Assembly (NCBI RefSeq): GCF_020966755.1
Contig: NZ_JAJKFT010000002.1
Coordinates: 186,001 to 250,000 of the forward strand
Reading direction: 5' to 3'
Length of the DNA: 64,000 nt
Source: Blastopirellula sediminis
GTDB taxonomy: Bacteria; Planctomycetota; Planctomycetia; Pirellulales; Pirellulaceae
Notes under the pieces: generated by a model
The model's database searches: none
Told to the model about the DNA's origin: nothing
Seen by the model: the letters and a program-made list of their open reading frames with translations, nothing else
Shown here: positions 8,749-17,379 of the stretch, in pieces
Layout: the number at the start of each line of letters is the position of its first letter
How positions within the stretch are numbered: position 1 is the stretch's first letter
Position numbers and translations under genes: made by a program

Positions 8749-9330
8749 ATGGAACGTTTGGTGCTGGAGAGCCTGGTGACGACGATCGGCGATGATGGCG
8801 CGGTTAACGTCGCGCCGATGGGACCGCTGGTCGATCGCGCCTTGACGCAGTTCACGCTTCGCCCGTTTCAGACGTCGCGCACCTTTGAGAACCTCCACCG
8901 CGGTTCGCCGGTGGTGGTGCATGTGACCGACGACGTCGAATTGCTCGCGGCCGCCGCGATTGGCGCTTCGACCGCAGCGCTGGTCGGTCCGATGACGCGG
9001 TGCGCGGTAACCGGCGGCGTCATCCTGCAAAACGCGTGTCGCTGGTATGCGTTGAAAGTGGTGAAGCTGGACGACTCGCAAGATCGGGCGACGATCGAGT
9101 GCGAAGTCGCCGCGAGCGGGCGGCTGCGGGACTTTTTCGGTTTGAATCGGGCGAAGCACGCGGTGGTCGAAGCGGCGATCCTGGCGACCCGCGTCGATTT
9201 ATTGCCGATTCCAGAAATTGAGGCCGACCTAGAGCAGCTTCGCCCTTTGATCCAAAAGACCGGCGGCGCCGCCGAAACGCGGGCCTTTCAGCAGATTTGC
9301 GACTACGTCGCAGCCGCGAAAGCGAGATAA
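8749..9330 (+). CDS. DUF447 family protein of the H4MPT cluster
   Basis: A 193-residue protein nine bases after pabA. The opening 'ESLVTTIGDDGAVNVAPMGP' and 'FQTSRTFENL' are those of DUF447, a flavin-reductase-like split-barrel family repeatedly found beside methanopterin-biosynthesis genes in methylotrophs, planctomycetes and archaea. Its reaction is not established. Position suggests a role in late cofactor assembly or reduction. Confidence 0.8.
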   Translation: MERLVLESLVTTIGDDGAVNVAPMGPLVDRALTQFTLRPFQTSRTFENLHRGSPVVVHVTDDVELLAAAAIGASTAALVGPMTRCAVTGGVILQNACRWYALKVVKLDDSQDRATIECEVAASGRLRDFFGLNRAKHAVVEAAILATRVDLLPIPEIEADLEQLRPLIQKTGGAAETRAFQQICDYVAAAKAR

Positions 9331-9625
9331 AAGAGTGGAACAGGCGCCACGTCCGACACTCGCCCGAGGCGCGAGCCGAGGGAATGAGGTCGCAATTGCC
9401 GGAAAAGCGCCGTTTCGATTCTAGCCGTAGCGCTTCGTTCCCTATTTTCCGGCGAATCCGAACGCTTTCCCTCGGCTTGCGCCTCGGGTTGGTGTTGAGC
9501 GCGCTCCCTGCAGTTCGCCCGAACTTGTTCGCGTTTTCGTAGCAGAGCCCGTTTTTCCTCCGCCGGGGGAAACGTTACACTACGGGTAGCTTCCCCCTCA
9601 TGCATCTCCCCGCCTGGTCAGAACG
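9331..9625. repeat. Inverted pair of dispersed repeat family A in intergenic gap
   Basis: The gap contains two inverted copies of the repeat whose core is CCCTCGGCTTGCGCCTCGGG: one reversed at about 9363-9388, one forward at about 9467-9496. A second short inverted motif lies between them (GCCGGAAAAGCGCC and TTTTCCGGC). Together they can form a long cruciform or transcript hairpin between the DUF447 and RFAP synthase genes. It may act as an attenuator or a REP-type element. No gene is seen. Confidence 0.7.
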
Positions 9626-10624
9626 TTGCTCGAAATCCGCACGCCAAGTCGCCTTCATTTCGGACTGTTGTCGTTCGGCAATCCGTCGGTGGCGAAATAT
9701 GGGGGCTGCGGCGTGATGATCGAGCGGCCGGCGCTCCATCTGACGCTCGACCCTGCGGATCGCTTCTCAGCTCACGGACCAACGGCCGGACGGATTCGGG
9801 AATTCGCCGATCGCTGGAGCCGCTCGCATCGCCGTGAGCTGCCAGCCGTTTCGATTTCTGCCACCCACACGCCGCGCCAGCATGTCGGGCTCGGCCTCGG
9901 TACGCAATTGGGACTCGGCGTCGCGACGCTACTGAACTGCGCTTGCCAGATCGGACACGAATCGATCGAGGCCCTCGCCGCTTCGGTCGGCCGGGGCGCT
10001 CGCTCGGCGGTCGGCTGTTATGGTTTCCGCCAAGGAGGCTTCATCGCCGAGCGCGGGATTGAAACGCCGGGGCATTTGTCGCCGCTGCAGACGCGGATTG
10101 AAGTGCCGGCCGATTGGACCTTTCTGCTCGTCTTCCAGACGAAGCGAAGCGGCATTTCCGGCACGGCTGAAACGACCGCTTTCCGGCAACTGCCGCCGGT
10201 CCCGGTCGAAGTGACCGAAGAGTTGAAACGGATTCTGTACGAAGAGATGACCCCGGCGCTAGAAGCCGCCGAATTCGATCGTTTCTCGGACGGCCTCTTC
10301 CGCTACGGCGAACTGGCCGGCAACTGCTTCGTGAAAGTGCAGGGGGGCGCCTATCTCAATCAGCTGAGCCAACGGACCGTCGACACGCTGCAACAATTCG
10401 GCGTCCGCGGCGTCGGGCAAAGCTCGTGGGGCCCGACCATCTTCGCCCTCTGCACCGGCCGCGAGCAAGCCGAAGCTGCCCGCGAGTATCTGAGCGAAGC
10501 GCTTGCCGGCGAAGAATTGGAAATGGAGATCACCACCACCGACAACCAAGGCGCCCATCTCATCGCCGACGCCGGTTGCGAGTGGTATGGAACGCTGGAA
10601 GATTCCGGCGTGACGTTGGGTTAA
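9626..10624 (+). CDS. Beta-ribofuranosylaminobenzene 5'-phosphate synthase
   Basis: A 332-residue GHMP-fold protein. The family opening 'IRTPSRLHFGLLSFG' begins directly after a TTG codon at 9626; no ATG fits, so TTG is the likely start. The glycine-rich segment 'HVGLGLGTQLGLGVA' replaces the ATP loop of GHMP kinases, and 'GVRGVGQSSWGPTIFA' is the conserved late motif of RFAP synthases. The enzyme condenses p-aminobenzoate-type substrate with PRPP, releasing CO2 and PPi, in the first committed step of methanopterin synthesis. Its presence with pabA/pabB and the DHPS-like gene is the main evidence for H4MPT biosynthesis. It is separated from DUF447 by a repeat-containing gap of 295 bases. Confidence 0.88.
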   Translation: MLEIRTPSRLHFGLLSFGNPSVAKYGGCGVMIERPALHLTLDPADRFSAHGPTAGRIREFADRWSRSHRRELPAVSISATHTPRQHVGLGLGTQLGLGVATLLNCACQIGHESIEALAASVGRGARSAVGCYGFRQGGFIAERGIETPGHLSPLQTRIEVPADWTFLLVFQTKRSGISGTAETTAFRQLPPVPVEVTEELKRILYEEMTPALEAAEFDRFSDGLFRYGELAGNCFVKVQGGAYLNQLSQRTVDTLQQFGVRGVGQSSWGPTIFALCTGREQAEAAREYLSEALAGEELEMEITTTDNQGAHLIADAGCEWYGTLEDSGVTLG

Positions 10625-10640
10625 CGCTAACCTGCCTCCG

Positions 10641-13562
10641 TCATTCAATTCGGAACTTGGCGCTATGCGCCGCTTCGGGTTGGCTATCGTCATCGGACGG
10701 GAACATTCGGAACTCGTATTCGCCAGGCGGCGTGTTGGCTGGGATCTTCATGTTGACGATCCCGTTGCCTTTGCCGTTGAGCGTGACGTAGGCGATGTCG
10801 GCGTCGTCATTGGGGCGTTGATCGCCGTGGGGAACGTCCGCCGGAATGATGCCGATCCAAGCGTTTTTCTGGTAGCCTTTTCCGGCGACAAACTTGACGA
10901 CTGCCTGCTCGCCCGGCTTCGCCGTTTCGAACAACAGGGTCAATCCGACAGGCTGGTTGATCAGATAGTCCGGCTTTAGGTAGTGATTTTCAACTTGGGA
11001 GCGATAGTACGGCCATCCTTGGTACTCCATCGTTCCATCTTTGTATTTGCGGATACTGACCGTGATGGGCCAGCTGATCGTCACGTTGAAGTCCGTTAGT
11101 TGCGAGAGGGGGAGTTTGGCTACCGTGTTGATGTTGTATACGTGCTTACAGGCCAATAGTACCAGATCTTTGAAGTAGGTCGTCGCTTCCAGGTCCATTC
11201 GATCCTTGAAATGGCAGTTCAGTCGATAGTCGACCTGTTGGTAGAGATCGGTCTCGTGATAGATCGCGTTCCCCACCATCTCAAATCCTGGTCCTTCCAG
11301 CACCCCGTCATCATTCCAGTCGGAGTTGCTGCCATGTATCAGGTCCCAGCCGGTCTCATATCCGTTGTCCGCCACGACGATCCGGTCGATGCGAATATCA
11401 ACGAAGCCTGACTGCGCAGCGGCGAATCGCCGCCGCGCATCGCGGTCGAGTTCCAACTGGGGACTGGGAAACTCATTCGCGTAGAAGTTTCCCTGATCCA
11501 ATGCGGAATTTACAGGAAACGTTTGGTTGGCCATCATATATTCGCCGAGCCACGGCTGATCCCAAATGGCGTCGACGCCATATCCGTAGAGCCATTGCAT
11601 GAGGGTCAATATCCACAAGTTGTCGTACTTGCCGATCGGATCTGGGAGTTGCGAATTCTTTACGACTACCACGTGAAACGCCATCCTCCCAGTCTTTTGA
11701 TCGACCGCGAAGAGATGAGGCTGAAGTTTGATAAAGGTTTGCTGGTGCGCCGCCTTTAACTCTTGGTGGGAAGGGCCGATATAGTCGAAGCTCAGCTGGC
11801 CAAGGTCGTCCGTCTGCGCGAGGATGCAGTAGGAGGTCGTCGTCGCTTGCCCTTTTACCTGATGTCCGACGTCGACTTCCAAGTCTCCGCTGATCGGCTT
11901 GTAAAGCATGATCTTTTCGCCGGCTTTCTTAACCGGTTTTCCCTTTTCATCCAACAGCCTTACGAGCATCTTGGTGGTGCGGTCGACTAATCTGTCTGGT
12001 CCCGTTGAGATGACGGACTTGCCGAGAGGATGCACTCCAATCTCGATGCGGCGCATGTCGCGCTTCGTTGTGATCGTGAGATAATCGGTAGCGCCGCTCC
12101 CGGGCTCCACGGCCCGCAGCATCTCGTCATGCGCTCGCTTGTCTTGTCGCGTCATCTCGTCGAATGTGGGCGAGGTGTAGGTCACTTCCGCCTTACCCGC
12201 GGCGTCGGTAACGACAACGCGGTCCGACAGACTTCCCATTTCCGGCTTTTTGAACGCAACACGGGCCTGCGAGACCGGCTTGCCGTCTTTGCCCACCAGG
12301 AACGCTTCCACGCGGCACTCCGCGGGCTTATCGATCGTCGGAGTCAGCTCGACGTCATCGAGCGCCGTCAGCGTTAGCTCGGCCGATCCCACCTCCGCTG
12401 GATCGAACGGTTCGGCGGGGATGTCGCCGGCGAGAAGATCGATCAGCTCTTTGGCGGCCGCATAATGGATCTGGTTTTGAACCTTGCCGCGTTGGTCGCT
12501 GTCGAGCCCGGTCGGCATGCTGCTATGGATCCACAAATAGAAGTAGCCGTAGGGAGTTCGAATGAAGAGGAGCTCGATTCCCGGCGGTCTGGACAACGAA
12601 AGATCATCGCGGACGAACATCGCCCAGTTGCGTCCCGAGAGAACCTTCAGTTTAGGAAAGTTTTGCAAATCGCTCTCGGCGCTTTCCAAGTCGCTACGGA
12701 TGTATTCGATTGCGGAACTGCTGGCATAGAGACCGCACATCGATACGCCGAGATAACCTTTCTCGGGATAGTGCTTGTGGGGCGGTCGCACGATATCCCA
12801 GTGAAAATTCCGTGGAGACCAGTCGAGATAAGGAGGGTACTCGGTAAGCGAGGTCGCAGAGTCGACGTTGGCGTAATATCGTCGCCATTCGGCGACATTG
12901 GCGACGTCGGACGGACTGACCGCTGCGGCCGGAGCGGCGAACTTGATGGTAACGGGGACGACGCCTTCCGCTTTCGTCGAAGCCTTGCAGGGCCAGCTTT
13001 TCGCCGCCATGCGCTGTGCGAACGTCGCCATGCGACTAGTGACGTACTCGTCAGCCGCAAGATAGGCGGCGTAGTCGAGTTTGAGCGCTTGTCGCTTTCG
13101 CTCCAGGAATTTTTCGACCGGGACCATTCGCTTCTCTTCCGCAGACCAATAGCTGTCCGGCATGAAGGTGATATAGCTGCGAGCGTAGGTGAAGTTGCGG
13201 GCGGCGATCGCCTGTTTGGCGAGTTCCAGGTTTTTGACGCTCTGACGCTCCAAAAACTGGAGATTTAGCTGCTTGATCGCCTCCGCACGCTCGGGAGATT
13301 CCGGGGTCGCGAGCAATCGCTTCACTTGCTCGCGGTGACGCGCCTGATCGCTAAAGTAGGGAAGATTAGCGACGTCGTTGTAGGGTTGCCAGGAAAGCTG
13401 CTCAATCCGCGGCAGGTAGAGTTTGTTGGCTCGATTGATTAGCGCTTCGACCTGGGCCGCTCGGGCTGGATCCTTTTCCTCAGCGGCGGCGGGGCGAACC
13501 ATCACCGTTAACCCTGCCGTGAAACAGCACGTCGCAATCAGCCAGCTTCGTCCGGTGATCAT
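10641..13562 (-). CDS. Large exported protein with Ig-like segment, function unknown
   Basis: About 973 residues from the ATG at 13562 (the in-frame ATG at 13577 is an alternative). The opening 'MITGRSWLIATCC...VRPAAAEE' is a signal peptide with an AxA cleavage site. Residues ~30-170 look helical and charged. A middle domain of unknown type contains 'GYLGVSMCGLYAS' and 'GIELLFIRTPYGYFYLWIH'. Around residues 430-530 is a bacterial Ig-like stretch ('KDGKPVSQARVAFKKPEMGSL' then 'DAAGKAEVTYTSP'), followed by further beta-rich parts and a C-terminus 'IPANTPPGEYEFRMFPSDD'. No catalytic motif is recognised. It lies 59 bases downstream of the I42-domain gene on the same strand and is probably cotranscribed. 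Confidence 0.65.
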   Translation of the reverse strand: MITGRSWLIATCCFTAGLTVMVRPAAAEEKDPARAAQVEALINRANKLYLPRIEQLSWQPYNDVANLPYFSDQARHREQVKRLLATPESPERAEAIKQLNLQFLERQSVKNLELAKQAIAARNFTYARSYITFMPDSYWSAEEKRMVPVEKFLERKRQALKLDYAAYLAADEYVTSRMATFAQRMAAKSWPCKASTKAEGVVPVTIKFAAPAAAVSPSDVANVAEWRRYYANVDSATSLTEYPPYLDWSPRNFHWDIVRPPHKHYPEKGYLGVSMCGLYASSSAIEYIRSDLESAESDLQNFPKLKVLSGRNWAMFVRDDLSLSRPPGIELLFIRTPYGYFYLWIHSSMPTGLDSDQRGKVQNQIHYAAAKELIDLLAGDIPAEPFDPAEVGSAELTLTALDDVELTPTIDKPAECRVEAFLVGKDGKPVSQARVAFKKPEMGSLSDRVVVTDAAGKAEVTYTSPTFDEMTRQDKRAHDEMLRAVEPGSGATDYLTITTKRDMRRIEIGVHPLGKSVISTGPDRLVDRTTKMLVRLLDEKGKPVKKAGEKIMLYKPISGDLEVDVGHQVKGQATTTSYCILAQTDDLGQLSFDYIGPSHQELKAAHQQTFIKLQPHLFAVDQKTGRMAFHVVVVKNSQLPDPIGKYDNLWILTLMQWLYGYGVDAIWDQPWLGEYMMANQTFPVNSALDQGNFYANEFPSPQLELDRDARRRFAAAQSGFVDIRIDRIVVADNGYETGWDLIHGSNSDWNDDGVLEGPGFEMVGNAIYHETDLYQQVDYRLNCHFKDRMDLEATTYFKDLVLLACKHVYNINTVAKLPLSQLTDFNVTISWPITVSIRKYKDGTMEYQGWPYYRSQVENHYLKPDYLINQPVGLTLLFETAKPGEQAVVKFVAGKGYQKNAWIGIIPADVPHGDQRPNDDADIAYVTLNGKGNGIVNMKIPANTPPGEYEFRMFPSDDDSQPEAAHSAKFRIE

Positions 13563-13621
13563 CGTTTCACCCACCATGCGCCCCCTGAAAGCGAAGTTTC
13601 CGGGGGCGTCCTTACGAATCG

Positions 13622-16600
13622 TTAGCGAGTTCGGAAACCGCCGCCGCTGGCCGGGCCGACCGTCACGGAGACGTTCGCCTGCGATGCGGCCGAGGCCTCC
13701 CACGGCCGTTTCAGTTGAAACGCCAGGTGGAAGCCCCGTTGCGCTTGCGAGTTGACGCGGAAGACGTACTTCGTGTAGCCGCCGGCGCCGATGGAATAGC
13801 CACTGCTTTTCACCCACTCGGGACCGCTGACCAGCGTCACTTCACGCGACAGTCTTGAGACCATTCCCCATTGATAGCCGGTACCAGCGCTCAAGTTGAG
13901 CCGCACCTCCAACGTTCCTCCCGGGGCGACGCACAAGTTGGCCTGGGTGTTATGACTGTCGAGCGTCACAACGCCGTTCAAGACGCAAACCTGCGGAGTT
14001 GGATGGGGCGTCGGCTCGGGGTGCGGATGCGGCCATGGCATCGGCGGATGAGGCGAGGGTTCCGGGTGCGGCGTCGGCTCCGGATGCGGTTCGGGTATCG
14101 GTTCCGGCGCCGGTACGCGCTTCAGTTCGATCTTGGGCCGCTCCATCCCTTGCGTGACGTCGATTTTCACGTTGCGGCTATAGAACCCGGCTGGAGCGTG
14201 TACGTCAACGGAATAGGGGAATTCTTTGTTCTCCATCACCTTCACGGTAAAGCGCCCGCCGGAGTCGGTCACGTCCGACGCAGCCGCCCTGCGACTTGGG
14301 CTTTTCGGCGCGAACCACTCGACTCTGGCGCCTTCGACGGCGACCAGCTTTCTGGAATCGACTTGCGAGCGGGTCAGGACGTAACCTTGCACCGTCACCA
14401 GGCTCGGCTGCTTCGGCTCTACCTTCAGGAAGATGGGATCCATCTCCGGGTAGACTCGGTAGAACTGCTCGGGCAAGGGCTCGAACTTCTCTAGGTCGAG
14501 ATCGGCCGACGGCGAGTAACTTCCTTCACGCATTTCCAGCGAAAAGGCGCCGTTGCTCTTGGTTGCCGTAACGTAGGTTTCGACCGGCACGTTCGCCGCT
14601 GGCAACGCCGGCGTAAAGGTAAGCTTTACGTCCGGAAGGCCGGAATATCCGGTCCGACTCTTTTCATTCTTGTAGACGAGCCAGCCGGTCACTTTCACCA
14701 GCTTGGGCGGTTCGACCAGCGGCACGAGGGTCACTTCAATTTCGTGCGTTGGGCCGGGAAGGTCGATCGTATCGCCGCCCGAACGATAGCCTTCTTTCTG
14801 CACGAGGACCGTATACGTGCCGGGCTCTTGCAGATTTTCAAACTTGGCGACGCCATCGGGAAGGGTCGGCTTGTTGGGCGCGTCGGCCAGCGATTGCTTT
14901 TCGTGGCGGACCGTCACCTTGGCGCCTTCCAACAATAGGTCCTCTGGATCAGCTTTCCCTTTGACCGTTACCTTCAAATCGAAGCCGGTCGGTCCCGATT
15001 CAGGGAGGAGCACGATATTCACTTCGGTGTACGCGCCGGTCAGAACCTCGTGAACGAGGCTGGGCGAATCATGATAGCCGGCGGCGACCGCTTTGACGAA
15101 GTATCTGCCTGGGCTCAGGTTCTGCTGATAGCTGCCGTCGGCTTCGAGTTTGATCGGGCCGTAGACCAGGGCGGGATCGGTTTGCGAAGTAATGGTCAGC
15201 TTCAAGTCGGCCGGCGGCGGCAGGACGTTGTAACCTCGCGGAACCGCCACCCGCACCTTGCCCCGAATCCCTTGTCCCGCCGGCGGCTCGGCGCGAACCA
15301 GCGTAAAGTCGCGGACAAGCTGATCGCCGGGGTTGATCACGAGCGGCTGCGGATCTTGCAGTTGTTGAAAACCGGTCGCCGTCACCGACGCTTGCCACGT
15401 GCCGGGAAGCATCGTCGTTTGGTAGCTCCCATCTTCCAGGCTGCCCGCGCCGGCAGGGGTTCCGCTGTTTTCTCGCAGCACGATCGCCGCGCTGGCAATG
15501 CCGCGTACGCTCCCGTCCGGAAGCTGCTCGACGACGCGTCCGGATAGATCAGCGGTCTGCGGGGTCGGCGTGATTGGATCCGGAACCGGGAACGGGGTTG
15601 GGTTGGGGTTCGGATTTGGATTGGGGTCTGGCTGCGGGTTGGGATCTGGATTCGGATTCGGGTCTGGCGGCAACGGGTCTTCATCCGGAAACGGGTCAAA
15701 GTCGTCGTCCGCGGGAGTTACGTCATCATCGGGCGTCACATCATCGTCCGGGGTGACGTCGTCGTCAGGAGTAACGTTGTCATCCGGCGTTACATCGTTA
15801 TCGGGGGTAACGTTGTCCGGCGTTACATTGTCGGGGGTGACGTTGTTGTCTGGCGACAGGTCATTGGCGCCTGGTTCCGGCTGAGGATAGTCAGGCGCGG
15901 TTGGATCAGTTGGCAGCGGCAGCGGCGTCCCGTCGGCGGGATTCAAGCCTTGTCCGGTTCCCGCGGTCCAAGCGGCCGTCTCGCGCTGCGAGTGGGTCTC
16001 GTCCGAAACCAACTCCCCTTTGTCGTTAAGGTGGGCCGGGGGAATCAATCGGATCGCCGCCAAGGAGCGCTTGTCGAGGAAGTTCAGTTCGCTGTCGTAA
16101 ATCACTACGCCGTCCGCTTCCACACGCAGTCGTTCCGGATGCCAACGGTCTGGCGCGGCGGCGTAAGGAATTGGACTCGCAATCATGCCGAGCGCGAACT
16201 TCCGCAGATCGAGCGGCATCAGCGGGCCGGTCGCCAGGTCGATATCGAACTCTTGCGCCCCATTGACCGAGGTCAACGGATGATCGGCGTCGCTCAGCGC
16301 GTACTTGCGAGCCCCTGCCTGAAAGTAGACGATGTTCCGCGTGTCGGCGCCGGTATGAGCGAACGTTACGACCGTCACCTTGAGCGATTTAATCGCTCCA
16401 TAACCGTAGCCAAGCGGTTCAAATCCAACCTCCTCGTACCACGGATAGCGTCCTTCCGTTTGCGCGACGGCTTGATGCAGTCGCGCTTTCAGCGGCGTCA
16501 GCTCCCGTTCCTTCTGCGCCAGCGCCTGGCGATCGGCGTCAGTCGCCAGGTTGGCGGAGACAAGCGCGTTCAGGTCAGAAATTTGAATTTCCAGCGGCGT

Positions 16601-17161
16601 TACTTTCGGCTCGAGTTCAGCGATCGTGGCGCGGGCCTTCTCCAGCGCAATACTCGGCTGTTGATAAAGGGCGTCATTGGCGGCCAGCAGCTTGCCGTTC
16701 ACCTTGACTTCGTACCCTTTCAGCTCCCATTCGCCGGCGCCGGTCGTCATCAAACCAATCCGGGCGATGTCGCCGACGCGCACGCCATCAAGCAGCAGCG
16801 GCGTTGCGCGGAAGCGATCTTGCCCCGGCTCGCCGCTACGCAGGAAGGTGAAGGTCGCCTGGGAATCGGCCGCGAGCGATTTTTGGTCGGCGGTCGTTTG
16901 CTGGGGCACGGCGCCAAAGGGGGCCGATTCGTCATCGTCACGTCCGAGCGGAGTAAGCCACAGAGGAAAGCCAAGTCCCAGATCTAGCGCGATCGGATCT
17001 TCGAGGCTCGCTCCCTTGCTGACCGAAATCGTCACTTCCAGCGACGCAATTTCGTCGCCGGCCGTTAGCTCCGTTCCTTGTTGGAAGTCGGCCATCGCCG
17101 GAACGGACAAGATCAGCAGCGTAAACCCCGCCGCCATGATTCGGAAGAATGAAGCGTTCAT
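13622..17161 (-). CDS. Exported multidomain protein with carboxypeptidase-regulatory-like repeats and C-terminal chagasin-like (I42) domain
   Basis: A 1,179-residue protein with signal peptide 'GFTLLILSVPAMA'. Residues ~25-400 are a beta-rich region of unknown type with a coiled-coil stretch ('ALEKARATIAELEPKV'). A linker of repeated VTPDD/VTPDN units and then PNPN/PDPNP units follows at ~430-540. At least five carboxypeptidase-regulatory-like beta sandwiches then follow ('GVAKFENLQEPGTYTVLVQKEGY' is typical), then a second PHPEP linker. The last ~110 residues match inhibitor family I42: 'APGGTLEVRLNLSAGTGYQWGM' region, 'GAGGYTKYVFRV' and 'LKRPWE' correspond to the three conserved loops of chagasin. 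It may bind or inhibit a papain-like protease outside the cell. Confidence 0.75.
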   Translation of the reverse strand: MNASFFRIMAAGFTLLILSVPAMADFQQGTELTAGDEIASLEVTISVSKGASLEDPIALDLGLGFPLWLTPLGRDDDESAPFGAVPQQTTADQKSLAADSQATFTFLRSGEPGQDRFRATPLLLDGVRVGDIARIGLMTTGAGEWELKGYEVKVNGKLLAANDALYQQPSIALEKARATIAELEPKVTPLEIQISDLNALVSANLATDADRQALAQKERELTPLKARLHQAVAQTEGRYPWYEEVGFEPLGYGYGAIKSLKVTVVTFAHTGADTRNIVYFQAGARKYALSDADHPLTSVNGAQEFDIDLATGPLMPLDLRKFALGMIASPIPYAAAPDRWHPERLRVEADGVVIYDSELNFLDKRSLAAIRLIPPAHLNDKGELVSDETHSQRETAAWTAGTGQGLNPADGTPLPLPTDPTAPDYPQPEPGANDLSPDNNVTPDNVTPDNVTPDNDVTPDDNVTPDDDVTPDDDVTPDDDVTPADDDFDPFPDEDPLPPDPNPNPDPNPQPDPNPNPNPNPTPFPVPDPITPTPQTADLSGRVVEQLPDGSVRGIASAAIVLRENSGTPAGAGSLEDGSYQTTMLPGTWQASVTATGFQQLQDPQPLVINPGDQLVRDFTLVRAEPPAGQGIRGKVRVAVPRGYNVLPPPADLKLTITSQTDPALVYGPIKLEADGSYQQNLSPGRYFVKAVAAGYHDSPSLVHEVLTGAYTEVNIVLLPESGPTGFDLKVTVKGKADPEDLLLEGAKVTVRHEKQSLADAPNKPTLPDGVAKFENLQEPGTYTVLVQKEGYRSGGDTIDLPGPTHEIEVTLVPLVEPPKLVKVTGWLVYKNEKSRTGYSGLPDVKLTFTPALPAANVPVETYVTATKSNGAFSLEMREGSYSPSADLDLEKFEPLPEQFYRVYPEMDPIFLKVEPKQPSLVTVQGYVLTRSQVDSRKLVAVEGARVEWFAPKSPSRRAAASDVTDSGGRFTVKVMENKEFPYSVDVHAPAGFYSRNVKIDVTQGMERPKIELKRVPAPEPIPEPHPEPTPHPEPSPHPPMPWPHPHPEPTPHPTPQVCVLNGVVTLDSHNTQANLCVAPGGTLEVRLNLSAGTGYQWGMVSRLSREVTLVSGPEWVKSSGYSIGAGGYTKYVFRVNSQAQRGFHLAFQLKRPWEASAASQANVSVTVGPASGGGFRTR
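15585..15860 (-). repeat. Coding tandem repeats, VTPD(D/N) and PNP(N/D) linker
   Basis: About nine 12-18-base units encoding VTPDN/VTPDD (about 15715-15855) are followed by shorter units encoding PNPNPDPN-type sequence (about 15585-15675). Unit copies differ at synonymous sites. The product would be an extended acidic then Pro/Asn-rich hinge between two folded parts of the exported protein. Confidence 0.8.
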
Positions 17162-17379
17162 CTCCGTAGCCTCCGTGTGAGAGTCGCCCCCCTCGCGACG
17201 CCCAGCGGAACTGCTTTGAATGGTCGCTTCTTGGGGAACCGATCAAGATTTGAAATGCAGTTTGACAAGAATGGCGCGCGGCAATAATCAGGGAACAATC
17301 CAATCGCGGATGGCGGATTCCCCTAGGGAGCGTTGATGCGTTCGAGCGTTGGACGCCGGGCAGAAAATCTATGTCAGAT

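Noticed and set aside
7882-9159. 425-codon minus-strand open frame over pabB, pabA and DUF447
   Set aside because: Antisense shadow of well supported genes; no recognisable product.
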